Both the position numbers and the translations under genes were made by a program. This document shows, piece by piece, positions 1 through 6,536 of a DNA stretch of 24,045 nucleotides (the first letter of the stretch is position 1; each line of letters begins with the position of its first letter). Under the pieces are notes generated by a model. It ran no database searches, had not been told where the DNA came from, and saw nothing but the letters and a program-made list of their open reading frames with translations. The stretch is from assembly GCA_964636325.1 (NCBI GenBank), contig CAZWRV010000097.1, positions 1 through 24,045 of the forward strand. Direction: 5' to 3'. Source of the DNA: CAZWRV01 sp964636325 (GTDB taxonomy: Bacteria > Verrucomicrobiota > Lentisphaeria > Victivallales > GWF2-50-93).

Positions 1-209
1 AAAAATGACTTCAGCTCGGAAAGAAAACGAAAAAATTGCAATTCGTCAGGGCTGCGGCTTTTCATGCATGGAAGAGTGTGTTTTGAAGGGGCTGTCGTGC
101 CTTCGGATGGAGTCCCGGAGCCGCCTGGGGTGTGCGGTGGCGCCGCCGGGCGCGCGGGCGGAACCTGGCGTTGTCGCGGTGAAGCGGGATTGTGCGGATT
201 TCGCTTGTT
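1..209. other. Left flank and 3' tail of the IS91-type element
   Basis: No gene is supported here. Roughly the first 60-90 bases are AT-richer and look like sequence outside the insertion element. From about base 95 to 209 the DNA is very GC-rich, continuous with the transposase gene, and should contain the origin end (oriIS) of an IS91-type element. I could not place the exact end: a GTTC tetranucleotide (read on the - strand) lies near 160-166, but GC-rich sequence continues past it. Open frames on both strands in this stretch are side effects of high GC. Confidence 0.4.
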
Positions 210-1322
210 TCATGGCGGCCCCCTGATGCGGAGCAGCGGCATGATCCAGCTGGGCTTCAGGATGTGGACGACCGACCATCGTGCGGCGCCGCATGTCTGG
301 CAGGGCTTCGGCCCCGGTGGCGGCCTCGGCCGCCGCACGGGGGCCGAAGCCTGGGCGGGAGAGGCCGATACGGCCAATGCCAGGCGGAGCGTCCGCAGGA
401 CGGTCCGGTTCGCCGGCGCCCAGAGCCCGTAGTAGCGGACGCGGTGGAAGCCGTGCGGAAGCGTGTGCTGTAGATAGCGGCGCAGGAACTCCTCCGGCGC
501 CATCGTGGCGGTGCGGACCTCCCCCGTCCCGTTGTCCGTGTACCGGAAGGCGACATGTGCGTCGTCCGCGGAAAGTATTGCGTAGTCGCTGAGGGGCCCG
601 CGGCAGACGTAGCGCGCCAGATAGTCCAGGACCGCCTGCGGCCCTTCGGCGCAGGGGCGGGAGAAGACGACCCATTTTTTTCGCCAGACGGCCCCTGGGA
701 ACTCGAAGTCCGGCAGCTCGCGGCGGACCCTCGCGGCGAAGCGTGCGCGGAAGATCTGCGACAGGGCCCGGACCGGCAGCATGAAGCGGCCGGAGGGGCG
801 GAGCGCCTCGCCGTCCCCGGAGACCGCGACGCCCGGGACGAGCATGTGGACATGCGGATGCCAGGCCAGCGTGCGGGTGTGGGTGTGGAGCACGGCAAGC
901 ACCGCGACCTTGCCGCCCGCGAAGCGCGGATCGAGGGCCAGCGTCTGCACGGCGTCGGCGGCCGCGCCCATTAGGGCGGAGAGGAGCGTTCTCTGGTGCC
1001 GCCGCGCCGGCTCCCGGAGCTCCTCAGGCAGCGTGAACACCTTGTGGTGGTGGCGGACCGGCAGCAGCTCGTCCGCCCGCGCCTCCGCCCACTCGGCGGT
1101 CCGCCGCGCGTGGCAGCGCGGGCAGGCCCGGTTGCGGCAGGAGCGGTAGACGTATTCGCGCCGCCCGCAGCCGCCGCACTCCAGCAGGCGGCCGCCCATG
1201 GCCGGCGTCCCGCATCGGGCGATGTCGACGAGCGCGCGGAAATGGCTGGGCGGCATGGCGCCGCCGAAGCGCCCGGCGTATGCCGCCCCGTGCCGCCGCA
1301 CGATGTCGGCGATGGAAGGCAC
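210..1322 (-). CDS. IS91-family Y2 rolling-circle transposase
   Basis: This 370-aa protein is an HUH-superfamily single-strand nickase/transposase. The N-terminus carries a zinc-binding region with cysteines at about residues 37, 49, 52, 62, 67 and 70. The HUH metal site is HPHVH at residues 155-159. The catalytic tyrosine pair is Y234 and Y238, four residues apart in DYLARYV, as expected for Y2 transposases of the IS91 type. All key residues are present and the frame is uninterrupted, so the gene looks functional. Its length is slightly below the usual 400 or so residues; the Pro/Arg-rich C-terminus is low complexity. It starts 9 bp after the recombinase stop, suggesting co-transcription. 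Long open frames on the opposite strand come from high GC and are not separate genes. Confidence 0.9.
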   Translation of the reverse strand: MPSIADIVRRHGAAYAGRFGGAMPPSHFRALVDIARCGTPAMGGRLLECGGCGRREYVYRSCRNRACPRCHARRTAEWAEARADELLPVRHHHKVFTLPEELREPARRHQRTLLSALMGAAADAVQTLALDPRFAGGKVAVLAVLHTHTRTLAWHPHVHMLVPGVAVSGDGEALRPSGRFMLPVRALSQIFRARFAARVRRELPDFEFPGAVWRKKWVVFSRPCAEGPQAVLDYLARYVCRGPLSDYAILSADDAHVAFRYTDNGTGEVRTATMAPEEFLRRYLQHTLPHGFHRVRYYGLWAPANRTVLRTLRLALAVSASPAQASAPVRRPRPPPGPKPCQTCGAARWSVVHILKPSWIMPLLRIRGPP

Positions 1323-1331
1323 CGCGCCGCC

Positions 1332-2180
1332 CTACAGGTCGGACGTGATCTCTTCCAGCGCCGCGCCCAGCCGGTTGAGCGTGCGGTCGGTCAGGTGCGT
1401 GTATACCGCCGTGGTCTGCGGCGACCTGTGCCCGAGCAGCTCCTGGATGACGCGCAGGTCGACCCCGCACTCGAGCAGATGCGTGGCGAAGCAGTGGCGC
1501 AGGGTGTGGAAGTGGACGTCCTTCGCGACCCCGGCCTTCCGCGCGGCCAGCTTGAAGGCGCGCTGCAGCGCGCTTCCCGAGATCGGCTCGTGCGGACGGT
1601 ACCGCGACGGGAACAGCAGGTCCGCGGGCCGCTCCGCGAGCCAGTATTCCTGCAGGCGCTGATGCAGCCTCTTCGACAGGGGCACGTTGCGGTCCTTGCG
1701 CCCCTTGCCGCCTACAATGCGGATCTGCATCCGGGCGCCGTCGATGTGGGAGATGCGCAGGCCGCAGACCTCCCCGAGGCGCAGGCCCCCGCCGTAGGCC
1801 GCCAGCATCGCCGTGCGCACGCGCAGGACCCTCACCGCCGACAGCGTCCGCCGGACCTCCTCGCGGCTCAGCACCGCAGGCAGCCTCAGCCCGCGGTTCG
1901 GCGTGACAAGGTCGAACACCCTCCACTTCCGCCCCAGCGTCGTCTCGAATAGGAAGCGGACACCGGCAAGGTGTATGCGGATCGATGAGCGCGACAGCTT
2001 GCGCACGTTGACAAGGTGCAGGAAGTAGCTCCGCACCTCCTCCTCCGAGATCAGGTCGGGCGACCGCATGTAGTGCGCCGCCAGCCCCCTGACAGCCCCC
2101 AGATACGACTCCTGCGTCCTCGCCGCGAAGTCCCGCAGCCGCATGTCCTCCATCATCTTCCGTCTCAACGGCGTCATCAT
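1332..2180 (-). CDS. Tyrosine recombinase (XerC/D-like) of the IS91-type element
   Basis: With the start chosen here the protein is 282 aa. It has an N-terminal SAM-like core-binding domain (about 10-90) and a C-terminal catalytic domain with R134 (GGGLRLGE), K159 (GGKGRKDR), H225-x-x-R228 (HTLRH), H251 (LLGH) and nucleophile Y260 (AVYTHL). The open frame extends 11 codons upstream to 2213. I chose 2180 because AGGAGG sits at 2187-2192 just before it and the 2213 ATG lies in the loop of a strong hairpin. It lacks the extra motif between the lysine and HxxR that marks integron integrases, so it is not the array's integrase. Such genes accompany IS91-type transposases in several lineages; their role is not settled. 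Confidence 0.85.
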   Translation of the reverse strand: MMTPLRRKMMEDMRLRDFAARTQESYLGAVRGLAAHYMRSPDLISEEEVRSYFLHLVNVRKLSRSSIRIHLAGVRFLFETTLGRKWRVFDLVTPNRGLRLPAVLSREEVRRTLSAVRVLRVRTAMLAAYGGGLRLGEVCGLRISHIDGARMQIRIVGGKGRKDRNVPLSKRLHQRLQEYWLAERPADLLFPSRYRPHEPISGSALQRAFKLAARKAGVAKDVHFHTLRHCFATHLLECGVDLRVIQELLGHRSPQTTAVYTHLTDRTLNRLGAALEEITSDL

Positions 2181-2198
2181 ACAATGCCTCCTGGTTGG

Positions 2199-2223
2199 GC
2201 CCGGCGCGACCACCGCGCCGGGC
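2199..2223 (-). promoter_or_regulatory. GC-rich hairpin just upstream of the recombinase ribosome binding site
   Basis: A perfect 10-bp stem, GCCCGGCGCG at 2199-2208 pairing with 2214-2223, closes a 5-nt loop (2209-2213). It lies 6 nt upstream of the AGGAGG Shine-Dalgarno (2187-2192) on the - strand. It could dampen read-through from an outside promoter or shape translation of the recombinase; that role is inference. Confidence 0.6.
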
Positions 2224-2259
2224 GCTCCAGGAAGCTTGGCCTCAACGGGGAAAATGCAA

Positions 2260-2289
2260 GGGCCGCACCCGTATGCACAGGAGCGGCCC
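2260..2289. repeat. Inverted repeat near the right end of the IS91-type element
   Basis: GGGCCGC (2260-2266) and GCGGCCC (2283-2289) form a 7-bp stem with a 16-nt loop, 23 bp inside the element's right edge. Terminal hairpins are typical of HUH transposons, so this may be part of the end recognised by the transposase. Confidence 0.4.
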
Positions 2290-2312
2290 CGAAGGCTGCG
2301 CGAATGCGCTTA

Positions 2313-2366
2313 GTTCAACGACTAGCCTTACCTGCGGTTTCCGTCAGGTATAGGCATTAGTTCTAA
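2313..2366 (-). repeat. attC of cassette 9 (last in array)
   Basis: On the - strand, R'' is TTAGAAC (2366-2360) and R' is GTTGAAC (2319-2313). The core pairs ACCTG with CAGGT around a short centre. R'' is an exact complement of this cassette's own start box GTTCTAA (2754-2748). The IS91-type element begins directly after R'. Confidence 0.85.
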
Positions 2367-2369
2367 GAT

Positions 2370-2744
2370 TTATTTTTTGTCTTCTGGTCCATCGTCTGGT
2401 TTTGGGCCATCAAGTGTTCTTATTTTAAGTTCGGTTATTTTATTGTCTTTAGTGTATACAAACATTAACCAATCCTCAGCCCCAAACTCCACGGGCATTG
2501 ATATTGTATATTCATCACTGTATTTATTTATATTCAAATTAAATGACTTGTTCTCCAAAAAGATTCTTAGGAATTCTTCGGTGCTCATCCCAATACTTGA
2601 TTTGTTATAAATAGTCAGCATTGCATCTCTATTATCCTTATTCATGAAATGCTGGAAATGTTCAAAAATAAAAAGTCCAGAAATCAATATAAATATAAAT
2701 GCGAGAACTATACAAATAATTCGAATTGGCTTGTTTATTTTCAT
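2370..2744 (-). CDS. Cassette 9: small membrane-anchored protein, unknown function
   Basis: This 124-aa protein has one N-terminal membrane segment (about residues 7-27) followed by a soluble domain of roughly 90 residues, probably on the outer side of the inner membrane. A stretch around 47-60 (SSIGMSTEEFLRIF) followed by short beta-rich segments faintly recalls small lipoprotein folds such as BamE/SmpA. That is a guess from pattern only. The tail is acidic and proline-rich (PKPDDGPEDKK). The start codon lies 4 nt after the recombination box, and the stop lies 3 nt before the attC. No Shine-Dalgarno is visible in the short leader. I do not recognise the family. Confidence 0.75.
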   Translation of the reverse strand: MKINKPIRIICIVLAFIFILISGLFIFEHFQHFMNKDNRDAMLTIYNKSSIGMSTEEFLRIFLENKSFNLNINKYSDEYTISMPVEFGAEDWLMFVYTKDNKITELKIRTLDGPKPDDGPEDKK

Positions 2745-2747
2745 TGC

Positions 2748-2806
2748 TTAGAACGATTGTCATCTCCTACGGCGTTTCGCCGTTAGGAGAATGCCCATGG
2801 TTAAAT
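2748..2806 (-). repeat. attC of cassette 8
   Basis: R'' is ATTTAAC (2806-2800) and R' is GTTCTAA (2754-2748). The core at about 2764-2787 (CTCCTACGGCG ... CGCCGTTAGGAG) is a near-perfect stem and matches that of cassette 6. R'' exactly complements the cassette's own start box GTTAAAT (3307-3301). The last ten or so codons of the cassette 8 gene are encoded inside this site. Confidence 0.9.
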
Positions 2807-3300
2807 AATTTTAATTCTTTTATCCTCAATATTCTTAAGCTAATAATCAAACTAATTAATGAAGCTATAAGGAGGAGTGCCTTTTCTGAAATAAAATCAA
2901 AGCCTGTATACCAGAAAAAGGGATGCTCAATAAAATAATAAAGCATGAAGAATCCTGATAACGAAAGCATGAGGAACCAGAGGCCAGTAAACCGATATTT
3001 CTTAAAGATAAGTGCAGCTATTGTAATCGAGGCTAATACCATCGATAAAATGTTTTCTTTCAGAGAATATTGAAATTTGACTCGATAATTAATGCTGTCC
3101 CAATATAACATAGTCGAATAGCCAACACCTTCACCAGATTTATGATACAATCCTGTCATAACTTCGTAACCATAAGGACTTCCCATAAAGCTAATGTGGT
3201 AGATATCAAATGGCATATTGGCAAATAATAAAATAAAAAGTACAAGAAATAAACATAAAACATTTGTTTCGGTTTCGAATATATCGGCGTTTGATTTCAT
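2767..3300 (-). CDS. Cassette 8: integral membrane protein, unknown function
   Basis: This is a 177-aa hydrophobic protein with about four predicted membrane segments: roughly residues 14-34, 82-100, 104-124 and 139-158. The loop between the first two (about 35-80) is Tyr/Gly-rich and likely exported. The C-terminal tail (LFNHGHSPNGETP) is encoded by the attC itself, so it is probably an accident of cassette capture. The ATG directly abuts the recombination box (GTTAAAT then ATG) with no room for a Shine-Dalgarno in the cassette. The preceding attC shows none either. I do not recognise the family. Confidence 0.75.
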   Translation of the reverse strand: MKSNADIFETETNVLCLFLVLFILLFANMPFDIYHISFMGSPYGYEVMTGLYHKSGEGVGYSTMLYWDSINYRVKFQYSLKENILSMVLASITIAALIFKKYRFTGLWFLMLSLSGFFMLYYFIEHPFFWYTGFDFISEKALLLIASLISLIISLRILRIKELKLFNHGHSPNGETP

Positions 3301-3359
3301 ATTTAACGACTAAGCTCAGCGGCGGGCATTAGCCCGTCCGCTGCAGCGCTTTGTTAGCG
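3301..3359 (-). repeat. attC of cassette 7
   Basis: R'' is CGCTAAC (3359-3353) and R' is GTTAAAT (3307-3301). The core pairs AGCGG/CCGCT and GGGC/GCCC around ATTA, a different core type from the other sites. R'' exactly complements the cassette start box GTTAGCG (5021-5015). Confidence 0.88.
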
Positions 3360-3360
3360 C

Positions 3361-4992
3361 TTAACTTACCTCGGAGTAATTTTTAACTAAAACGTCCGGA
3401 AAAGATTTAATTTCATATACAGGAATAGACGTGCCTGATATATCATAATAATATAAATATTCATTGATCTTTCGCAGCACACCTTTATTGTTGATTTTCC
3501 AACATATTATGCACTTCGTTTGCTTCGGATTATGGCCATGATTTATAAAATTCTCGAACTCTGCTTCAAATTCGACTGGAACAAAGTTTTCTAATGAAGA
3601 CTCATCATCTATTTGAAATGATGCAATTACATCTATGCCATCCTTTTTGGTATGTTCCCAAGTTATAAAGTTCTCAAAAGGCAGTTTTCCCAACGCCTCG
3701 AGTTTCCAAAAAACACACAAAGTGTGCATTTCGGATTTATCTGGTACGCGGTGAAGGACTTTCAACTCATTATTCTGCATTACACAAACATATTCTTGAT
3801 TTGGCTTACTCAAGTCTGACTGACGTTTTCTCACTGCATCGGCCTTATTCCTTTCATCCTCCTTCCTCTTATTTGTTTCAAATTCCTTATAAGCCTGAGT
3901 TTCTGTGAATGCATCAAAACATTTTGAAGTTAATCTTTTGAATGTCTTTACAACCGCGTCATCTCCCATTTGGTTGCTAATATTACTCCTGTCAAGATTT
4001 AGCTTCGGTTCCATCTCATCACATTCGACAACAAAGCTGCATAAATCTTTATATTGCTGAAATTTGTTGCCTTTATATTCATAGAATGGCAATTGAAAAT
4101 ATGGTATGCCCTTTACGGATAATCGAAGGCCAGTGTTGTATCTATGTGGTGAAAGACCAAATTTTCCTGTATCAAGAGTAAAGCCGCCTTTCAAAATAAC
4201 GGTTATTTCCTTTTCTTTTCCTTCAACAAATACTTTTTCGTTTCTTTGTATGGGTTGATCAATTACGACGGTTCGCCAGTCTCTTTTACCATCTGGTAAA
4301 AACTGTGGCGAGATAAACTTGTACCCAATTTTCAATTCTCTTTCGTCTGCATTTACTTTAAGAAAAATATTTGGTTTGTGGTTAATAGGTTTTGTTATAC
4401 CAATTGCTGTATTCCAATAAAGATACCTTTCAATCTCATCAATTGAATACATCTTGTTTCCACCGTCATAACCCAAAACTTCTATTTTAGTCCCTTTCTG
4501 GTCTGATTTAAGAGGTTCTCGTTGAGTGAGGTAATAATCCGGAGCCAGTGGTGGTTCTGAAAGAAGCGCGTTTCTTGGATTAATAATGTTCAATATTATG
4601 TATTTGTTATTGTAATCTCCAGTCCATGTTTCAATTACGAGTTTATTGCAGTTGAGCATAAGTTTAGATCCAAGACCTTTCCAACCCCAATAATCAGCTT
4701 CAAGACCTGCCGCTCGAGAGAAAGCTAAGCCTATAAATCTATCAAGTCGCCCAGGTTTTTCAGTATCACCTGTATAAGTCATACCGATACCGTCATCTTT
4801 CAATATGAACGAGGCATTGTACTCGGGATGGCTATAATGCTGAATTCGAATTTCTTTGGCAGCAACTTCTGGAGCCATCATATTGCTAATCGCCTCTCGG
4901 AGCATGTCTAGAGGATGTGATCTACTTTCCATTATCTGCTTGAAAGCACTTAAGTCATGGACTTTTGGTTGAATTTTTGTTGATGTCTCCAT
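3361..4992 (-). CDS. Cassette 7: GHKL (HSP90/MORC-like) ATPase protein
   Basis: This 543-aa protein has an N-terminal Bergerat-fold ATP-binding domain. The N box is E33-x-x-x-N37 (REAISN), the DxGxG box is D66-D-G-I-G-M71, and a glycine-rich lid motif GWKGLGSK lies at 103-110. This places it in the GHKL superfamily (HSP90, MutL, gyrase B, MORC), in the HATPase_c_3-like branch. The rest shows beta-rich segments and a charged Lys/Glu helix (about 365-395), and I see no nuclease or methylase motif. It is the only large gene in the array and starts with a visible ribosome site (GGAGAG) 30 nt after the recombination box. Stand-alone GHKL ATPases occur in bacterial defence and restriction loci. A defence role is inference. 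Confidence 0.8.
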   Translation of the reverse strand: METSTKIQPKVHDLSAFKQIMESRSHPLDMLREAISNMMAPEVAAKEIRIQHYSHPEYNASFILKDDGIGMTYTGDTEKPGRLDRFIGLAFSRAAGLEADYWGWKGLGSKLMLNCNKLVIETWTGDYNNKYIILNIINPRNALLSEPPLAPDYYLTQREPLKSDQKGTKIEVLGYDGGNKMYSIDEIERYLYWNTAIGITKPINHKPNIFLKVNADERELKIGYKFISPQFLPDGKRDWRTVVIDQPIQRNEKVFVEGKEKEITVILKGGFTLDTGKFGLSPHRYNTGLRLSVKGIPYFQLPFYEYKGNKFQQYKDLCSFVVECDEMEPKLNLDRSNISNQMGDDAVVKTFKRLTSKCFDAFTETQAYKEFETNKRKEDERNKADAVRKRQSDLSKPNQEYVCVMQNNELKVLHRVPDKSEMHTLCVFWKLEALGKLPFENFITWEHTKKDGIDVIASFQIDDESSLENFVPVEFEAEFENFINHGHNPKQTKCIICWKINNKGVLRKINEYLYYYDISGTSIPVYEIKSFPDVLVKNYSEVS

Positions 4993-5014
4993 TTTCTCTC
5001 CATATTTTCGATAG

Positions 5015-5073
5015 CGCTAACGATAAGCCTCTCCTACGGCGTTTCGCCGTTAGGAGAAGGCAAATAGTTAGAG
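5015..5073 (-). repeat. attC of cassette 6
   Basis: R'' is CTCTAAC (5073-5067) and R' is GTTAGCG (5021-5015). The core is the same CTCCTACGGCG/CGCCGTTAGGAG stem as in cassette 8. This is the one site whose R'' differs by one base from the complement of its cassette start box (GTTAGTG, 5570-5564). The stop codon of the cassette gene lies within R''. Confidence 0.88.
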
Positions 5074-5559
5074 TCTTGTTAATTCTTTCTCAAACATTGG
5101 CCAAATAAATCTTTCAGCCCATTTAGATTCGTCAATTTCAGAAAATGAGCTTATCGCTTGCTTTGTGCTTCCTTCGACATAAGCGACAACGACAATATTT
5201 TTCAAATATGCAATTCTAACTTCTTCTCCAATATAATATTCCGTACTCCACTTTCGTATCCGCTCAAATCTATAATACTTTTCTGCTTTGATTTCCTTCC
5301 AGCCTTCATTCGATGCATTTTTTCTTATTCTTACTGCAAAATTATCGGGGCTGTCAATAGATGTTTTATACGAAAAAAGCAACGAGTCAACATCTTGACT
5401 TTTGTAAATGCCTTCAATTTTTGATGAGTCAACTATAAATGCTTTTACGCTCGTGTTGGCATCTATGTCAGACCCAGATGGCGTTTCTGATTTCCAGTCG
5501 CATGAAAATAGGAAAGATGAAATGCAAATAATCAAAATGTATGTAGTCGATGTTTTCAT
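5068..5559 (-). CDS. Cassette 6: predicted lipoprotein, unknown function
   Basis: This 163-aa protein has a lipoprotein signal peptide: a hydrophobic stretch at residues 7-16 and lipobox FLFSC with the lipidated cysteine at C20. The mature part begins with a Ser/Asp-rich linker (about 21-38), then a mixed alpha/beta domain of about 125 residues with several Lys/Tyr/Trp-rich strands (KYYRFERIRKW, EYYIGEEVRIAYL). The start lies 8 nt after the recombination box, and the stop codon is embedded in the attC R'' box. No family recognised. Localisation by lipid anchor is the only well-supported functional statement. Confidence 0.78.
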   Translation of the reverse strand: MKTSTTYILIICISSFLFSCDWKSETPSGSDIDANTSVKAFIVDSSKIEGIYKSQDVDSLLFSYKTSIDSPDNFAVRIRKNASNEGWKEIKAEKYYRFERIRKWSTEYYIGEEVRIAYLKNIVVVAYVEGSTKQAISSFSEIDESKWAERFIWPMFEKELTRL

Positions 5560-5563
5560 TATT

Positions 5564-5617
5564 CACTAACGACCAGGCCTACCTGCGCTCTGCGTAAGGT
5601 GCGGCCATTAGTTAAAT
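5564..5617 (-). repeat. attC of cassette 5
   Basis: R'' is ATTTAAC (5617-5611) and R' is GTTAGTG (5570-5564). The core has GGCC boxes outside ACCTGCG and a near match to CGTCAGGT. It is very close to the attC sites of cassettes 3 and 4. R'' exactly complements the cassette start box GTTAAAT (5987-5981). Confidence 0.9.
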
Positions 5618-5979
5618 TAATCTTTCCATCCGTTGTCATAGTTTATTTTATAGTCATCATTTTGACCATCTTCAAGTTTCCCGTTCGGTCCGGTACAGAT
5701 AAAGTAAAATGAATTATTGCTAGTCCATACATATTTTATTGGGTGCCCATACTTATCTGTAAATATATCGACGGTTGTTTTCTTCCCAGAATCGCTAGTA
5801 ATTGTAGCAGGTCCGAGATTCATTTCTAATGGAAAACCTCCCCATTTATTTTTAATAGCAAAGAGCAACTTACCGTATTTATCTTTAACAAACTCGATAT
5901 TCGCATTTTTGTCATAATGCTTTGCACATGAAGAAAAGAATAACGCTATAAAGAAAATAATTATTGATTTAGTTTTCAT
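5617..5979 (-). CDS. Cassette 5: predicted lipoprotein with pseudopilin-like C-terminus
   Basis: This 120-aa protein has a lipoprotein signal peptide ending at lipobox FFSSC, lipidated cysteine C18. The C-terminal part (about 73-115: DKYGHPIKYVW, then YFICTGPNGKLEDGQNDDY) resembles the tail of type II secretion major pseudopilin GspG. In that family a DPWGNPY-like motif is followed by a GPDGK...DDI calcium-binding loop. The pilin N-terminal helix is absent and replaced by the lipid anchor. The resemblance is by eye and may reflect only a short shared loop. The ATG is 1 nt after the recombination box, and the stop overlaps the attC R'' box. Confidence 0.75.
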   Translation of the reverse strand: MKTKSIIIFFIALFFSSCAKHYDKNANIEFVKDKYGKLLFAIKNKWGGFPLEMNLGPATITSDSGKKTTVDIFTDKYGHPIKYVWTSNNSFYFICTGPNGKLEDGQNDDYKINYDNGWKD

Positions 5980-5980
5980 A

Positions 5981-6035
5981 ATTTAACGATCTGGCCTACC
6001 TGCGCTTTGCGTCAGGTGCGGCCATGTAGTTAATG
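5981..6035 (-). repeat. attC of cassette 4
   Basis: R'' is CATTAAC (6035-6029) and R' is GTTAAAT (5987-5981). The core is GGCC, ACCTGCG, CGTCAGGT, GGCC. It matches the attC of cassette 3 except for the R' bases supplied by the following cassette. R'' exactly complements the start box GTTAATG (6265-6259). Confidence 0.92.
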
Positions 6036-6115
6036 CTTTATACTTAAACGATCGAAAATTGAAAACACTATTGAAAACGGCACAGGAAGCATTGAACACT
6101 ATAAACAAAAAATTT

Positions 6116-6253
6116 TTATTTCATGGATTTCATTTTTGTCATTAGCCTGCCGCTTTGTAAGGGCTGCCAGGTGGCGCTTTCCCGACCGGAATTTATCTTG
6201 TTTTCAAGCGCCGCCGAATCAGGCAGCCCCGGCGGCAGAACCCTAAAAATCAT
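6116..6253 (-). CDS. Cassette 4: putative 45-aa protein over a large hairpin
   Basis: On the cassette strand an ATG 5 bases beyond the recombination box opens a 45-codon frame ending in TAA. The peptide starts MIFRVLPPGLPDSA and ends in a basic Met/Lys stretch (LMTKMKSMK). AAGGA directly touches the ATG, which is too close for an ideal ribosome site. Almost the entire frame overlaps a 92-nt inverted-repeat structure, so the sequence may be conserved as structured RNA or DNA rather than as a protein. Coding status is therefore uncertain. An open frame on the opposite strand is considered a shadow. Confidence 0.35.
   Translation of the reverse strand: MIFRVLPPGLPDSAALENKINSGRESATWQPLQSGRLMTKMKSMK
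6147..6238. repeat. Nested inverted repeat (hairpin), copy in cassette 4
   Basis: Three 7-bp arms pair in nested order on the + strand: CTGCCGC (6147) with GCGGCAG (to 6238), GGCTGCC with GGCAGCC, and GGCGCTT with AAGCGCC. They are separated by asymmetric bulges and closed by an AT-rich loop of about 26 nt. It is GC-rich within an AT-rich cassette. It is not the attC, which is a separate site at 5981-6035. Confidence 0.85.
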
Positions 6254-6258
6254 TCCTT

Positions 6259-6313
6259 CATTAACGATCTGGCCTACCTGCGCTTTGCGTCAGGTGCGGC
6301 CATGTAGTTAATG
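6259..6313 (-). repeat. attC of cassette 3
   Basis: R'' is CATTAAC (6313-6307) and R' is GTTAATG (6265-6259), with a core identical to that of cassette 4. R'' exactly complements the start box GTTAATG (6543-6537). Confidence 0.92.
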
Positions 6314-6393
6314 CTTTATACTTAAACGATCGAAAATTGAAAACACTATTGAAAACGGCACAGGAAGCATTGAACACTATAAACAAAAAATTT

Positions 6394-6531
6394 TTATTTC
6401 ATGGATTTCATTTTTGTCATTAGCCTGCCGCTTTGTAAGGGCTGCCAGGTGGCGCTTTCCCGACCGGAATTTATCTTGTTTTCAAGCGCCGCCGAATCAG
6501 GCAGCCCCGGCGGCAGAACCCTAAAAATCAT
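6394..6531 (-). CDS. Cassette 3: putative 45-aa protein, identical copy
   Basis: This is the same 45-codon frame as at 6116-6253, with the same start context and the same overlap with the nested hairpin. Perfect identity between copies gives no information on selection for coding. Confidence 0.35.
   Translation of the reverse strand: MIFRVLPPGLPDSAALENKINSGRESATWQPLQSGRLMTKMKSMK
6425..6516. repeat. Nested inverted repeat (hairpin), copy in cassette 3
   Basis: Second copy of the 92-nt three-arm nested hairpin described at 6147-6238, exactly 278 bp away. Confidence 0.85.
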
Positions 6532-6536
6532 TCCTT

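Larger units (their letters stand above)
210..2312 (-). mobile_element. IS91-family insertion element with accessory tyrosine recombinase
   Basis: The element has two co-oriented genes, a tyrosine recombinase followed 9 bp later by an IS91-type HUH transposase. This layout is known for a subgroup of the IS91 family. Very high GC sets it apart from the AT-rich array on its right. Its right edge appears to be at 2312/2313, where the GAAC (GTTC on the + strand) of the last attC R' box begins. IS91-type elements are known to insert next to GAAC/GTTC or CAAG/CTTG tetranucleotides without target duplication. The left edge is not resolved; 210 is the transposase stop and the true end lies further left. 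Rolling-circle transposition is the expected mechanism. Confidence 0.75.
5987..6264 (-). repeat. Cassette 4: second copy of a tandemly duplicated 278-bp cassette
   Basis: This unit matches the neighbouring cassette 3 (6265-6542) base for base as far as I can read, including the attC. It holds one short ORF on the cassette strand and a GC-rich nested hairpin, set in AT-rich flanks. Duplication by IntI re-insertion or by homologous slippage would both give this arrangement. Confidence 0.9.

Noticed and set aside
996..1952. Long + strand open frame (318 aa) across the IS91-type genes
   Set aside because: Composition is Arg/Ala/Pro-rich without motifs; it is antisense to two genes with full catalytic motifs and is explained by very high GC.
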